From Ditylenchus dipsaci (lineage: Eukaryota > Nematoda > Chromadorea > Rhabditida > Anguinidae), in NCBI GenBank assembly GCA_004194705.1, contig SADC01001224.1, forward strand, positions 211,927-275,926: a stretch of DNA of 64,000 nucleotides, written 5' to 3'. Below the pieces are notes generated by a model that worked only from the letters and a program-made list of their open reading frames with translations, made no database searches and was not told the DNA's origin. This document shows positions 50,701-57,050 of this stretch, one piece after another. Both the position numbers and the translations under genes were made by a program. How positions within the stretch are numbered: the first letter of the stretch is position 1; each line of letters opens with the position of its first letter.

Positions 50701-51993
50701 GAGGACGCAACATTTATGGATGCGTCATTTGAGGATGCGACATTTAAGGGCCGACATTCAAAAAGGCCACATTTAAGGCTAGGGGAAACTTGCCAAAAAC
50801 GAAATTTGCCAAACGTATGTTTTGCCAAAACGAAATTTGCCATATCGAAATTTGCCAAACGTAGGTTTTGCCAAAACGAAATTTGCCTTTTTGATAAAGT
50901 ATTGCTACTTTAGTGTATAAATAACCGTGAGATTCTGCATCCATTTTATTGTGTGGGAGATTTAACTCGGTATGATCTAAATACGAAATTATAGCCTGTA
51001 GAAAACTAGAGCAGGCAGTCTTTGGTACTACTCGAAAGCCGAACTTCTAGCGGTCATTTTTGTATATTTGAGTGTGTGTATAGTATAACAATCATGACGC
51101 ATTACTTGAAAACCTGTGGGTATCCAGCTGGATTTCGACCATCCACAACTTGTTACCTTCCGGGGCCTTTTTACCTACTTGTCAATGATTGAAGCGAGTA
51201 GGACCCGCACCATCGAGTTCAGCATGAAATTCTGAGTTAGAATACACCGGTCCATAAATGCCGGCGTGTTAAATGTGGCATTTTTGAATGTCGGGCCTTA
51301 AATGTCGCATCCTCAAATGACGCATCCATGCGTCCTCTGATATCGCGTCCTTGAATGTCGAGCCTTTAATGTCGCGTCTTTATATCTCGGGCCTCAAATG
51401 TCTCGTCCTCAAATCGGGCCTCAACTGTCGGGTTTAAAATACGAAGAATTAAATATCGAGCAGTGAATACTTCGTCCTCATTTTTCGGACTTAAATATCG
51501 CGCCACAAATATCGGGCCAGCAGTGTCCTGTCCACAAATTTCGCGTATTTAATTTCGGGCCTCACATTTTTCATCCGCAACTGTCGGTATGAAAATATCG
51601 ATCCATATATGACGAGATCTAAATTTCGGAACCAAAGTTTCGATTTCTAAATATGTGTGCTCTTAAGTCGATACTCAAATTTCCGTCTTCTTATGTCGGC
51701 TATCAAATCTTCCTGCTTCAAAAATCGATCCCCTGCTGACACGTCCTCAAATGTTAAGGCCCACTTGTCACCACGCCGCAAATATATGACTTTCTAACAT
51801 TGATTGTTTTATAGCCCAAGAATTTTCTTCAAAACTAAATGACTTGTGTGGAGTGAAGCAGCATCTGGAAAAGAAAACCGAAAATCACAAAGTTATGTTA
51901 TTTGAGCTCAAGCGTGAGACAACAAAGTTTGTGGTTGAGTTGTCTTCCAAAATTGAAAATCTCCAACAACGAATATCATCCTTACAGAAATAA
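26728..51993 (+). CDS. DCTN2: Dynactin subunit 2 (dynamitin, p50), long form
   Basis: Dynamitin forms the shoulder of dynactin, the cofactor that lets cytoplasmic dynein carry cargo. Exons: 26,728-26,893; 26,947-27,116; 27,703-27,830; 27,886-27,934; 29,470-29,675; 29,733-29,823; 30,266-30,325; 51,815-51,993; all GT-AG and in compatible phase. Family hallmarks: N-terminal [15 protein letters not shown] then [13 protein letters not shown]; an acidic coiled coil [20 protein letters not shown]; a second coil [43 protein letters not shown]; and a C-terminal heptad helix ending in SLQK. The ATG at 26,728 is chosen because it places DVYETDD at the usual distance from the start; an upstream in-frame ATG at 26,671 is less likely. 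One base is missing near 29,627; I treat it as a sequence error. The last intron is 21.5 kb. Exon 5 could instead start at 29,485. Confidence 0.88.
27117..27702. other. Intron 2 of dynactin subunit 2
   Basis: 586 bases, GT-AG, no repeat recognised. The minus-strand open frame across it has no splice support and is ignored. Confidence 0.6.
28485..28538 (+). CDS. DCTN2: Alternative terminal exon of the dynactin subunit 2 gene (short form)
   Basis: An acceptor CATTTTAG in phase with exon 4 leads to 17 codons ([17 protein letters not shown]) and a stop. AATAAA occurs at 28,571 and 28,639. This would give an N-terminal protein of about 150 residues lacking the second coiled coil and the C-terminal helix. 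The family is not known to me to use such a form. It could be a regulated premature polyadenylation product or a chance open end; transcript data would decide. Confidence 0.5.
   Translation, partial: ETASSEGEDSLSTSSSQ
29470..30325 (+). CDS. DCTN2: Dynactin subunit 2, exons 5-7
   Basis: Exon 5 (29,470-29,675) reads [20 protein letters not shown] ... [20 protein letters not shown], then with one base restored [16 protein letters not shown]. Exon 6 (29,733-29,823) reads [20 protein letters not shown] and [10 protein letters not shown]. Exon 7 (30,266-30,325) reads [19 protein letters not shown]. These align in order with the middle-to-C-terminal region of animal dynamitin. Introns of 57 and 442 bases separate them. 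The frame break near 29,627 is the only defect. Confidence 0.85.
30550..30626. mobile_element. Short MITE, termini CATAGGCGTA
   Basis: CATAGGCGTATACAGG faces GTACGCTTATGTATACG, with GGGGGCTATAGCCC inside. A frame through it gives the peptide RRIQDFLTG, a translation often produced by this kind of dispersed repeat, not a gene. Confidence 0.5.
30818..31050. mobile_element. TTAA palindrome, 233 bp (AGGGCCATTGCC ends)
   Basis: AGGGCCATTGCC on the left, GGCAATGGCCCT on the right, TTAA on both sides (30,814 and 31,051). Arms continue through CCGCCAATTCAAATTTTTT and GGTTTCTAACAAAAC-type sequence. The right TTAA is shared with the next element. Confidence 0.75.
31055..33986. mobile_element. TTAA palindrome, 2.9 kb (AGGAGCATGTTC ends)
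   Basis: The arms (31,055 to about 32,400 and about 32,836 to 33,986) are almost identical in inverted orientation: AGGAGCATGTTCACGCAGTC opens both. TTAA lies at 31,051 and 33,987. Near the middle a segment of about 417 bases is duplicated in tandem (32,000-32,416 and 32,417-32,835). Each arm holds the 110-bp structured core (31,892-32,000 and 33,040-33,148) and pyrimidine-AG sequences resembling splice acceptors. The mirrored 63-codon frame starting [12 protein letters not shown] occurs in both arms and has no homology I recognise. Confidence 0.8.
31892..32000 (+). other. Conserved 110-bp structured core, copy 1 (left arm)
   Basis: Outer stem CACTTTC/GAAAGTG, inner stem GTGCTCC/GGAGCAC, central GGCAGTATGGCTAGGCC and TTGTAACATATCTGT. 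The same layout occurs in inverse at 33,040-33,148 and in two other palindromes (41.5/43.2 kb and 57.2/57.6 kb). Confidence 0.5.
34090..34300. repeat. Phrase array: AATCCCGAAATCCCG
   Basis: Units containing (A/T)TCCCG(A/G) repeat here and, inverted-symmetric, at 35,510-35,620; the pair brackets the GGAGTTGG array and the 231-bp TTAA palindrome. Confidence 0.5.
34575..34970. repeat. GGAGTTGGCGTT / CCAACTCCAACGC minisatellite in opposed blocks
   Basis: Six-base register GGAGTT with GGCGTT variants, alternating orientation in four blocks (34,590-34,622 G-rich; 34,648-34,755 C-rich; 34,800-34,882 G-rich; 34,910-34,952 C-rich). Blocks share the flanks CTTTCACAAACG and AAAAAAATATTC-like AT-rich loops. 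Capable of forming several alternative hairpins. Confidence 0.65.
35176..35406. mobile_element. TTAA palindrome, 231 bp (AGGGGCATGCTCACC ends)
   Basis: AGGGGCATGCTCACCT on the left, AGGTGAGTATGCCCT on the right, TTAA at 35,172 and 35,407. The interior CCGCCAATTCAAAAAAAATT and GGTTTCTAACAAAAC parts match the element at 30,818-31,050. Confidence 0.75.
36345..36690. mobile_element. Palindrome containing the CCAAGTGG dyad and GCTGAAGATGG
   Basis: CCAAGTGGTCGTCCACTTGG starts the left arm and CCAAGTGGACGACCACTTGG ends the right arm; inside, CGCTGAAGATGGTTTGATAG and TGGTAAAATGCCG mirror exactly to a centre at about 36,515. A homologous palindrome lies at 44,925-45,190. Confidence 0.65.
37085..37150 (+). 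other. tRNA-like sequence with perfect A box
   Basis: TAGCGTAGAGG at 37,101-37,111 fits the A-box consensus; GGATCAAACCC at 37,135-37,145 fits the B-box at 10 of 11. Inverted and direct relatives occur at 38,045-38,105 (-) and 45,255-45,320 (+). Acceptor pairing is poor. Confidence 0.45.
38880..39180. repeat. About 155-bp tandem repeats, two units
   Basis: Two units with GGTGGATATCCACTAATATG / GGCGCATATCCATCTGAATG and CCTGAAA(A)ATAAA, the same family as 10,690-11,360. Confidence 0.5.
39760..40145. repeat. Right arm of the 17-18 kb inverted pair
   Basis: Reverse complement of 22,625-23,010, including GTATCGAAGAATTTAAA at the inner end, AAAGGCCTTTTCTGGTTCC, the tRNA-like part and CGAACGACAGTACCCCG. 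A continuation of the left arm's TTAGCAAA array is found displaced at 40,880-40,990, separated by the palindrome 40,185-40,865. Confidence 0.65.
40185..40865. mobile_element. Palindrome with G-tract end and GC-rich central hairpin
   Basis: Left TTGGTTGGGGG...CGGTTT and right AACCCGCCCCCAACCCAA are complementary. Arms run through GTGTTTAAATGACTCCTAAG and TTTTTGCCTTGGTCC to the central hairpin of the D family (40,428-40,680). Confidence 0.65.
40428..40680. repeat. D-family hairpin, copy 1
   Basis: CTCTGGTATGCATAC...ATGCATCCAGAG, then GTCTAAGGTATGTGGGTGTG, CGCATCTCAACC, and a near-perfect GC-rich stem GCCCCCTGCGCCCCGAAGGG, mirrored through GAGATGCGCGCACTCACTTA to CTTAGAC. Three more copies lie at 54.7, 58.9 and 63.8 kb. 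Confidence 0.7.
40996..43866. mobile_element. TTAA palindrome, 2.9 kb (AGGGGCATGCTCGCG ends)
   Basis: Arms of about 700 bases (40,996-41,700 and 43,166-43,866) are inverted copies beginning AGGGGCATGCTCGCGCCCGA, with TTAA at 40,992 and 43,867. Each arm carries the structured core (41,539-41,645; 43,215-43,322). The 1.46-kb middle (41,704-43,165) is not palindromic; it has scattered frames with many stops and I cannot identify a transposase, but it is the only place in this family where a decayed coding core could lie. Confidence 0.8.
43871..44677. mobile_element. TTAA palindrome, 0.8 kb (AGGGGCATGTTCGTG ends)
   Basis: AGGGGCATGTTCGTGCGTGA faces TCGCGCACGAACATGCCCCT. It shares the TTAA at 43,867-43,870 with the previous element and ends at TTAA 44,678-44,681. 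The arms contain CCAGGCGTGCCAGAGATTT and GGTTCGGTTGTTTG and mirror copies; the centre is near 44.27 kb. Non-coding. Confidence 0.8.
44682..46405. other. Intronic repeat mosaic, no exon seen
   Basis: Holds the palindrome 44,925-45,190 with the CCAAGTGG dyad, tRNA-like pieces at 45,195-45,235 and 45,255-45,320, TTAGCAAA phrases at 45,445-45,530, a partial palindrome around 45,600-45,800 and a (C/T)TTCGACATCGACATGCC phrase repeat at 45,970-46,035 whose inverse is at 39,190-39,215. Confidence 0.45.
46799..46891. mobile_element. Very short pogo/Tigger-like MITE
   Basis: ACAGTCGAACCTCGTTACAA on the left faces TTATAACGAGGTTTAATTGT. The CAGT(C)GAACCTCGTTATAA terminus is typical of pogo/Tigger-type elements. 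Repeated at 48,280-48,370 with the duplication. Confidence 0.5.
47287..47768. repeat. 28-bp satellite array, short block
   Basis: About 17 units of 28 bases built on GACGCGACATTTGAGGCCGA followed by AATAYAAA, where Y is T or C. Since 28 is not a multiple of three and the unit lacks stops on the minus strand, all three minus frames stay open with an 84-base (28-residue) period; these are not genes. Confidence 0.9.
47887..50720. repeat. Tandem segmental duplication, copy 2 (expanded satellite)
   Basis: Same order as copy 1 but the satellite block is nearly four times longer. The unit border is at the ATCGTTCAAAA repeat around 47,845-47,890. Confidence 0.75.
48779..50646. repeat. 28-bp satellite array, long block
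   Basis: About 66 units of the same 28-base repeat. Units differ almost only at one position, AATATAAA versus AATACAAA; the C form predominates between about 49,140 and 49,660. One unit at 48,900 lacks a T (GACATTGAGG), which interrupts the frame pattern. Confidence 0.9.
50785..50895. repeat. Phrase array: TTTGCCAAAACGAAA
   Basis: Six units of TTTGCC(A)AAACG(A/T) joined to the satellite's exit sequence. A (CAAA/TTTG)GCC core is shared with the 13.7-kb array. Confidence 0.55.
51815..51993 (+). CDS. DCTN2: Dynactin subunit 2, last exon
   Basis: Acceptor TTTTATAG, phase 1, completing the codon left open by exon 7 so that HEQ is followed by [11 protein letters not shown]. The rest is a single helix ([20 protein letters not shown], then [14 protein letters not shown]) and the stop TAA at 51,991-51,993. 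Length and end fit the C-terminus of animal dynamitin, where this region helps oligomerise the shoulder. AATAAA at about 52,149 is a plausible end signal. Confidence 0.85.
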
Positions 51994-52334
51994 TCTCCTT
52001 TCTGCCAAATGTTTTGTAGTAAATATTTATTGAGTAAAGATTCAGATGCTTTATACACCTCAATATCACAATTTAATCTTCTATAAACTGAATTTTAAAA
52101 AATTTGGGAAATTCGTGGATTTCTAAAGATCAGATAGTACGCCAGCAGAAATAAATACTTTTGATCACAGAATGCACATAGAGCGGGGCATCCAATTCGA
52201 AATTTTTTTTTAATTAAGGACATCTTTATGAAATAAAGAACATTCGCTCAAAAAGTGCCATTCTATTCAGCCATTCTGTCTATTGGGTTTCGAGTACCAA
52301 AAATAAAGATTTTGGCGTGAAATTTCAAAATTCT

Positions 52335-52766
52335 AAATCTCCACCCAGACTCCGCCGTAACACGAGTCGTGTAACAAACTTTCAATAGTTTCCACAACAA
52401 CTATTTTAATTTTAACCTGTAGTTATCTCATACTCAAAAAGACCGCTAGAATCTAGCGAACATTTTGGTATTAATAGCTCCCGTAGTTCATATTTAAATT
52501 TTGAGAAATCAACAAAAGAAAGTCGCGTAACAGCGTGTTACGCAGGTCGAGTCACGTAACACGCTGTTACGCGACTTGCTTTTGTTGATTTCTCAAAAAT
52601 TTAAATACGAACTGTGGGAGCTATTCTTACCAAAATGTTCGCTAGATTCTAGCGGTCATTTTGAGTATAAGATAACTACAGGTTAAAATTAAAATATTTG
52701 TTGTGGAAACCATTGAAAGTTTGTTACGCGACTCGTGTTACGCCGGAGTCTGGGTGGAGCTTAAAG
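52335..52766. mobile_element. Near-perfect palindrome centred on GTTACGC repeats
   Basis: AAATCTCCACCCAGACTCCG faces CGGAGTCTGGGTGGAGCTTA. Inward, GTAACACGAGTCGTGTAAC, CTAGAATCTAGCG and CGCGTAACAGCGTGTTACGC are mirrored, and several parts are self-complementary on their own. Immediately beyond lies the G tract at 52,860. Confidence 0.75.
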
Positions 52767-52900
52767 ATTTGAGGTCCAAAAAACGAACAAATCTTTAAAT
52801 AAAGGACGTTTGGAAGCCCTGATAGAGTCTATTTTTGCCTCAGCCCGAGTTGAAAAACATGGGGGGGGGGGGTAGTTGCTGATCGAGCGGCACCTGATAA

Positions 52901-54152
52901 TACGGGTGGTCCAAGATTTTTGGACACTTTCAAAGCGCCATAACTTTTTTCTGGGATCGAATTTCGAAATTCTGTAAACGCAGATCGACTCAGAATTTTA
53001 TGCCGTTTTGCTTGGTATATATCCGGAGGCATGCAGAGGCCATCTACAGACCAGACCAAACCACAGGGGGACCAAGCGAAAATCGTGATTTTGACATTAT
53101 ATACCAAGCAAACGGCATAAAATTCTGAGTCGATTCTGAGTTCACAGAATGGCTAAGGTTTACAATACCCCAGCACTCAGGTTTACTTGACCCCAGCATT
53201 CAGGTTTACCTGACCCCAGCACTCAGGTTTACCTGACCCCAGCACTTAGGTTTACCTGACCCCCAGCACTTCCGATTCATCCCTGATTTTTTGCTGCTCC
53301 ATACCACTAAGCCTAAAATAATGATGATGATTTGGCAGATGCTAGATTTATTCAAGATAAAACCGACCAAAGGTAAATGAACTTAAGAGTTACAATGATT
53401 GGCTGTTTGGCGTCCATCAAAAATGAATTTGCTAACAATCCCTGTTCTCCAGAACACGTTTTCCCACCAGGATTGATCCTCTTCCGCAACAAAATCTCCA
53501 TTGTCTGAACAGATGTACATTAGCTCGTAAAACAAACGAAACGAAAAATTAAAATTGTACTAACCCATTAGCTCGTTCATTGAGTTTCATGTCATCCTTG
53601 CCACACTTCGAGCAGCGCCGATTGAGAGAGATGATCCGTGAGTATCCAAGAAATTGAGCAAAGCATCACTGTCTTCTGAAAGTCGGTCCAACTGAGCGAA
53701 TGTCCATCTATTCGTAGACGAGCGTCCGTCGCGTCGCAAAGCCATCTGCAAAAAGGATACTATAAAGCTGTAAACAATACGCAACGGAAGCAAAAAGAAG
53801 CAGAAAACAGCAAAAATAGCGAATAAAATGATGAATAGAAATGTCGAAGAAATAATGTGGGCCAATTTCACTACAAGAAAGACGCAAAAATTGAAAATAC
53901 GAAAACAACAAAATTTTGTGAAAAAATTGGCCAAATTGGTGTGGTTGAACCTGCGTGCTGGGGTCAGGTAAAGCTGAGTGCTGGGGGTCAGGTAAAGCTG
54001 AGTGCTGGGGGTCAGGTAAACCTGAATGCTGGGGGTCAAGTAAACCTGAGTGCTGGGGGTATTGTAAACCTGCTCCCACAGAATTTCGAAATTCGATCCC
54101 AGAAAAAAGTTATGGCGCTTTGAAAGTGTCCGAAAATTTTGGACCACCCGTA
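52901..54152. mobile_element. Foldback with CAGCACTCAGGTTTACCTGA phrase arms, transposase fragment in loop
   Basis: Outer TACGGGTGGTCCAAGATTTT and CTTTCAAAGCGCCATAAC on the left are mirrored at 54,085-54,152. Then ACCCCAGCACTCAGGTTTAC units (53,165-53,270) oppose AGTGCTGGGGGTCAGGTAAA units (53,955-54,070). The loop holds the ISXO2-like frame. Confidence 0.7.
53352..53745 (-). pseudogene. ISXO2/Merlin-like transposase N-terminal fragment
   Basis: Exon one runs from ATG at 53,745 to a donor at 53,565; exon two from 53,504 to a stop at 53,352. The N-terminus (FAQLDRLSEDSDALLNFLDT) followed by RRCSKCGKDDMKLNERANG and then, after the 60-base intron, QWRF...RKRINPGGKTCSGEQG and FIYLW matches the arrangement of ISXO2-type (IS1595/Merlin) transposase-derived proteins: an N-terminal helix, a C-x2-C zinc ribbon with W-R-C-R-K-R, then the LLLIYLW helix. 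Two single-base gaps (near 53,635 and 53,490) must be bridged to read this. The DDE catalytic domain is absent. It sits in the loop of a foldback element. It could be the remnant of an autonomous element or a captured piece. Confidence 0.55.
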
Positions 54153-54454
54153 TATTTTCTGTACGTTTACAATCTTAACCGAATGAAATAATATCATTTC
54201 CAGTTGGTTAACAGTACACTACACTGCAGTGCAGTCTAGCTGAAATTTACTTATTCCAAAATAGACAAAAGTCTAAAATCAAACAAACGTCCATGCACCA
54301 CAAATAAACGTCCACGCACACAAAAAACCACGATAAAAGGAACGAAAAATCACCACTAAAAAGCAGCATCCAAACTGGAGTCCAAATAATTGTAAAAACA
54401 AAACTCGTATAGATTTTTGAACGAACTTTTCAAACTTTTTATTAGAAATCGTGG

Positions 54455-55145
54455 CGCTACCGGAGTATACCCCCCCAAATGAAATTTTTTTTAAAGTGTT
54501 TCCAAACACCCTATATCGACCTAAAATTGCTCAGAAGCTCGAAAAAGGCATTATTTTTGTGTTCTAGTCAATAAAAAATTGAGTTTTGGACCACCAAATA
54601 TACCTATTTTGACCATTTTTGAAGGGATTTAGGGCCATATTAAGGTGGGAAAGGACCAAAAAGGGCCAATTTAGTGTGAAAAGGAAGATGTTGAACATAG
54701 TTTTTGTTGACTGGGGCCTACCGCATAAATAAACTCTGGTATGCATACATTTTTTATGCATCCAGAGTCACTTTCGAGTGATTTGCGTCTAAGGTATGTG
54801 GGTGTGCGCATCTCAACCCCAAGCAACCAAGCCCCTGCGCCCCCGAAGGGGGCGCAGGGGGCTTGGTTGGTTAGAGATGCGCGCACTCACTTACCTTAGA
54901 CATAATTCCGAGAAGACTCTTGAACAAAAATGCATTTAGAGACTATTTTTGCCCAGCTCCAGTGACCAAAACATGCCAAAACAGGCAAATGGTCGAAATT
55001 TCAAAATGTCCAAAACTCAATTTTTTATTAACCAGATTTCAAAATAATGTCTTTTTTGAACTCCCGAGGCAATTTTGGGTCGATATAGGGTGTTTAAAAA
55101 CACTTTAAAAAAATTTCATTTGGGGGGGGGGTAATCCGGTAGGGT
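54455..55145. mobile_element. Palindrome with ACCGGAGTATACCCCCCC end and central D hairpin
   Basis: CTACCGGAGTATACCCCCCC and GTTTCCAAACACCCTATATC on the left face GATATAGGGTGTTTAAAAAC and GGGGGGTAATCCGGTAG on the right. The centre is the D-family hairpin (54,700-54,965), as in the element at 40.2-40.9 kb. Confidence 0.7.
54700..54965. repeat. D-family hairpin, copy 2
   Basis: GCCTACCGCATAAATAAACT, CTCTGGTATGCATAC, GTCTAAGGTATGTGGGTGTG, then the stem GCCCCTGCGCCCCCGAAGGG and the mirrored arm. Confidence 0.7.
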
Positions 55146-55461
55146 CGAAATCGTTTATTTGCAAGGCAAGAGTCTTTGAAAAGCCACCCTGATACAAAAA
55201 TTTCAAATTTTCCGAGCCTCTGACAACCCTTTTTTGGCGGCCATACACATCGTGTTCCCCGTGCTTGTTTCATTAAGGAGGTTAAAAAAAAATCAGTTTA
55301 CCTCAGTTTTGGGTCCAAAACTGAGGTGAATTAATTTTGAAAATTTATGGCGGGGAATTTTCACTTTGTCTTCATTCACTTATGCAATATTTCTGTGTGG
55401 ATGTGTACTGAAAATGTTCTCTCTATTTTTCCCCTTCTTTTTGCTAAAATTTTTTTTGCAG

Positions 55462-55609
55462 CTATCTGATTTTACTAACGATGGTGCAGTGCGAAAAGTG
55501 CGTCGAAAACAAAAATCTCATTCTCGCGAACATCGTCGAGAAGTACTTGAAAATGGAATGTTCGGCAGAAAGAAAGGATAAGTTGGTGGCTCGGGCCTCG
55601 CATTTTCCT
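55462..55609 (+). CDS. Small exon, possible RING-finger tail
   Basis: After an acceptor TTTTTTTGCAG an ATG at 55,481 opens 43 codons up to a strong donor CCTGTAAGT. The peptide MVQCEKCVENKNLILANIVE and KYLKMECSAERKDKLVARAS has a C-x2-C followed by an NxxLxNIVE(K)YL helix, the pattern seen at the end of RING domains in TRIM-like proteins. A second exon with acceptor TCCTTAG at 55,808 and a stop at 55,837 would fit the phase but is very short. I see no other cysteines or histidines of a RING upstream, so this is either the second half of a domain whose first exon I missed or an unrelated small protein. It ends tail to tail with the zinc-knuckle gene. Confidence 0.35.
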
Positions 55610-56013
55610 GTAAGTTATTTTTCATGGCTTCAGCCAGTCTATATGAAAAAAATTAGGTCTTCGAAGAAGGTTCTTGTGTCTGGCACAACGCCTGTATTTG
55701 AAGATAGCGCCATGCATAGTTGATTCGCGGCCCATGACTGGCGGCGCTGACCCTCTGATGCACCACAGCCACAAACTGAGAACGAAAGAAATTCACTTGT
55801 TCCTTAGACGGAAGACCTCGCATTTTCAGTTTTTTAGCTAAAGAAGGGAAAAAAATAGAGAGAAGAAATTTTTAAAGACACATACACACACAATACTGTA
55901 TAAGTAATAACTTATAGGGACATACCCAGCACGTGCTTTTTGTACAAAAAGTTTCCAACAACATTTATTCAGCGAAGACAAAAGAAATCAGTAAAACAAC
56001 AACTACATGGCTG

Positions 56014-57050
56014 TCAGAGCCTCATCAGTGGTAAGTAATCACTTTCGCAATTCCTAGCCAGATGACCCAATCCGCCGCACTTGAAGCACCTGAAGGAAGG
56101 GCACTCGTAGGAGAAATGACCATTCTGAGCGCAACGGTAGCATGCCATCCCCTCTTTGCCTGAATACGCTGATGTTAATGGTTTCCGAAAAGTTTCACCA
56201 ACCGTACGCTTTCACAACCAAACGCTCGCTAGCATTGCCTTCATTCTCCAGGTCGAACCACTTGCCACTTGTTCTTGACTTCACACGGACAGGAGGCTGG
56301 CCACTGGGACACTCAGTGTATGAATGTCCCTTCTCAGCACACGTAAAGCAGTGGTTTGGAGGCAGCGCTATTTCTGAACATTCATGTAATACTTACAACA
56401 CTTCTGAAACCAGCTTACCCTTTCCTGCTCCAAGTGGACAAGTACTACCCCAATGGCCTCTTTCTTTGCAGTAGAAGCACATTTTGTTATTTTCATCAAT
56501 ACCCTATGCAAATTAACACGTAACTATTTGATTGGTAGCCATCGCAAAAAACTTACAGCGATGCACGGCTTGTCAACCTTGCAAGAACTGACTCTATGCA
56601 TCGGAGATTTGCAGCAAGCACACCGAAGGACATTCCAGAGATCGCTGTCGGACCAAAACATCGTCTGAACTCTAGGCTTTAACGGCAGCACATGGGCGTC
56701 TTCTCGAGTCCACTGGCGACGAACAAAGGTTGAGCACTGCTTCTTCTCATCGACTTCTTCTTGTTGAGGCAGTCGATAGCATCATCAACCAATTCCTCCT
56801 GCTGAAATTCGACTTCTGGCTGGTCAGATGGAACCTCCAAGGCCGCTTGTAGATCCAACACTTGACTTCAGGAACGAAAATGGAGGACAATTGGTTGCCA
56901 AGACCATCAATTTCATCCAGCTCCTCTTCTTCTTCAGCTATCATAGCCTCTTCGATTTGCTCGCCTTTTTCTTCTTTAGCCCTCATTGCCTCCTCCTGAT
57001 TGGCGATGCGAACAAGGCTTGCTGCTGTCGAAGAACTTTCGCGTTTCAGC
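56014..57050 (-). CDS. CCHC zinc-knuckle protein, AIR/ZCCHC7-like
   Basis: Minus-strand exons: 57,050-56,557; 56,503-56,419; 56,373-56,203; 56,159-56,014; introns of 53, 45 and 43 bases. Five C-x2-C-x4-H-x4-C knuckles appear in order: CACCKSPMHRVSSC, CFYCKERGHWGSTC, CFTCAEKGHSYTEC, CYRCAQNGHFSYEC and CFKCGGLGHLARNC. The N-terminal part is acidic and helical (EEKGEQIEEAMIAEEEEELD). Five knuckles with an acidic lead resemble AIR1/AIR2/ZCCHC7, the RNA-binding subunit of the TRAMP polyadenylation complex in the nucleus; CNBP-like proteins are the alternative. AATAAA is at 55,964-55,969. Two one-base gaps (near 56,863 and 56,773) break the first exon. Its 5' boundary is an acceptor TTGTATGCAG that lies in the palindrome beginning about 57,042, so the first exon of the gene is not identified. 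Confidence 0.7.

Larger units (their letters stand above)
46906..51783. mobile_element. Foldback element that gave rise to the satellite
   Basis: GCAAATATGGCGTGGTGACA and AGTGGGCCTTAACATTTGAGG on the left match inverted CCTCAAATGTTAAGGCCCAC and TGTCACCACGCCGCAAATAT at 51,745-51,786. Both arms are strings of diverged GACATTTGNGG phrases (46,940-47,290; 51,270-51,740). The satellite arrays arise inside the left arm. Confidence 0.7.
30326..51814. other. 21.5-kb last intron of dynactin subunit 2, filled with palindromes and satellite
   Basis: Donor GTAAATTA after HEQ and acceptor TTTATAG before the phase-1 last exon. It carries the TTAA palindromes, TTTGCTAAA elements, two copies of a 0.9-kb flank and the 28-bp satellite, all annotated separately. 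The acceptor lies only about 30 bases from the end of the satellite-bearing foldback. Other introns here are 42-950 bases, so this one grew by insertion. Confidence 0.8.

Noticed and set aside
47228..50713. Three overlapping minus-strand frames of more than 600 codons
   Set aside because: They are translations of the 28-bp satellite in all three frames; no unique domain or gene signal.
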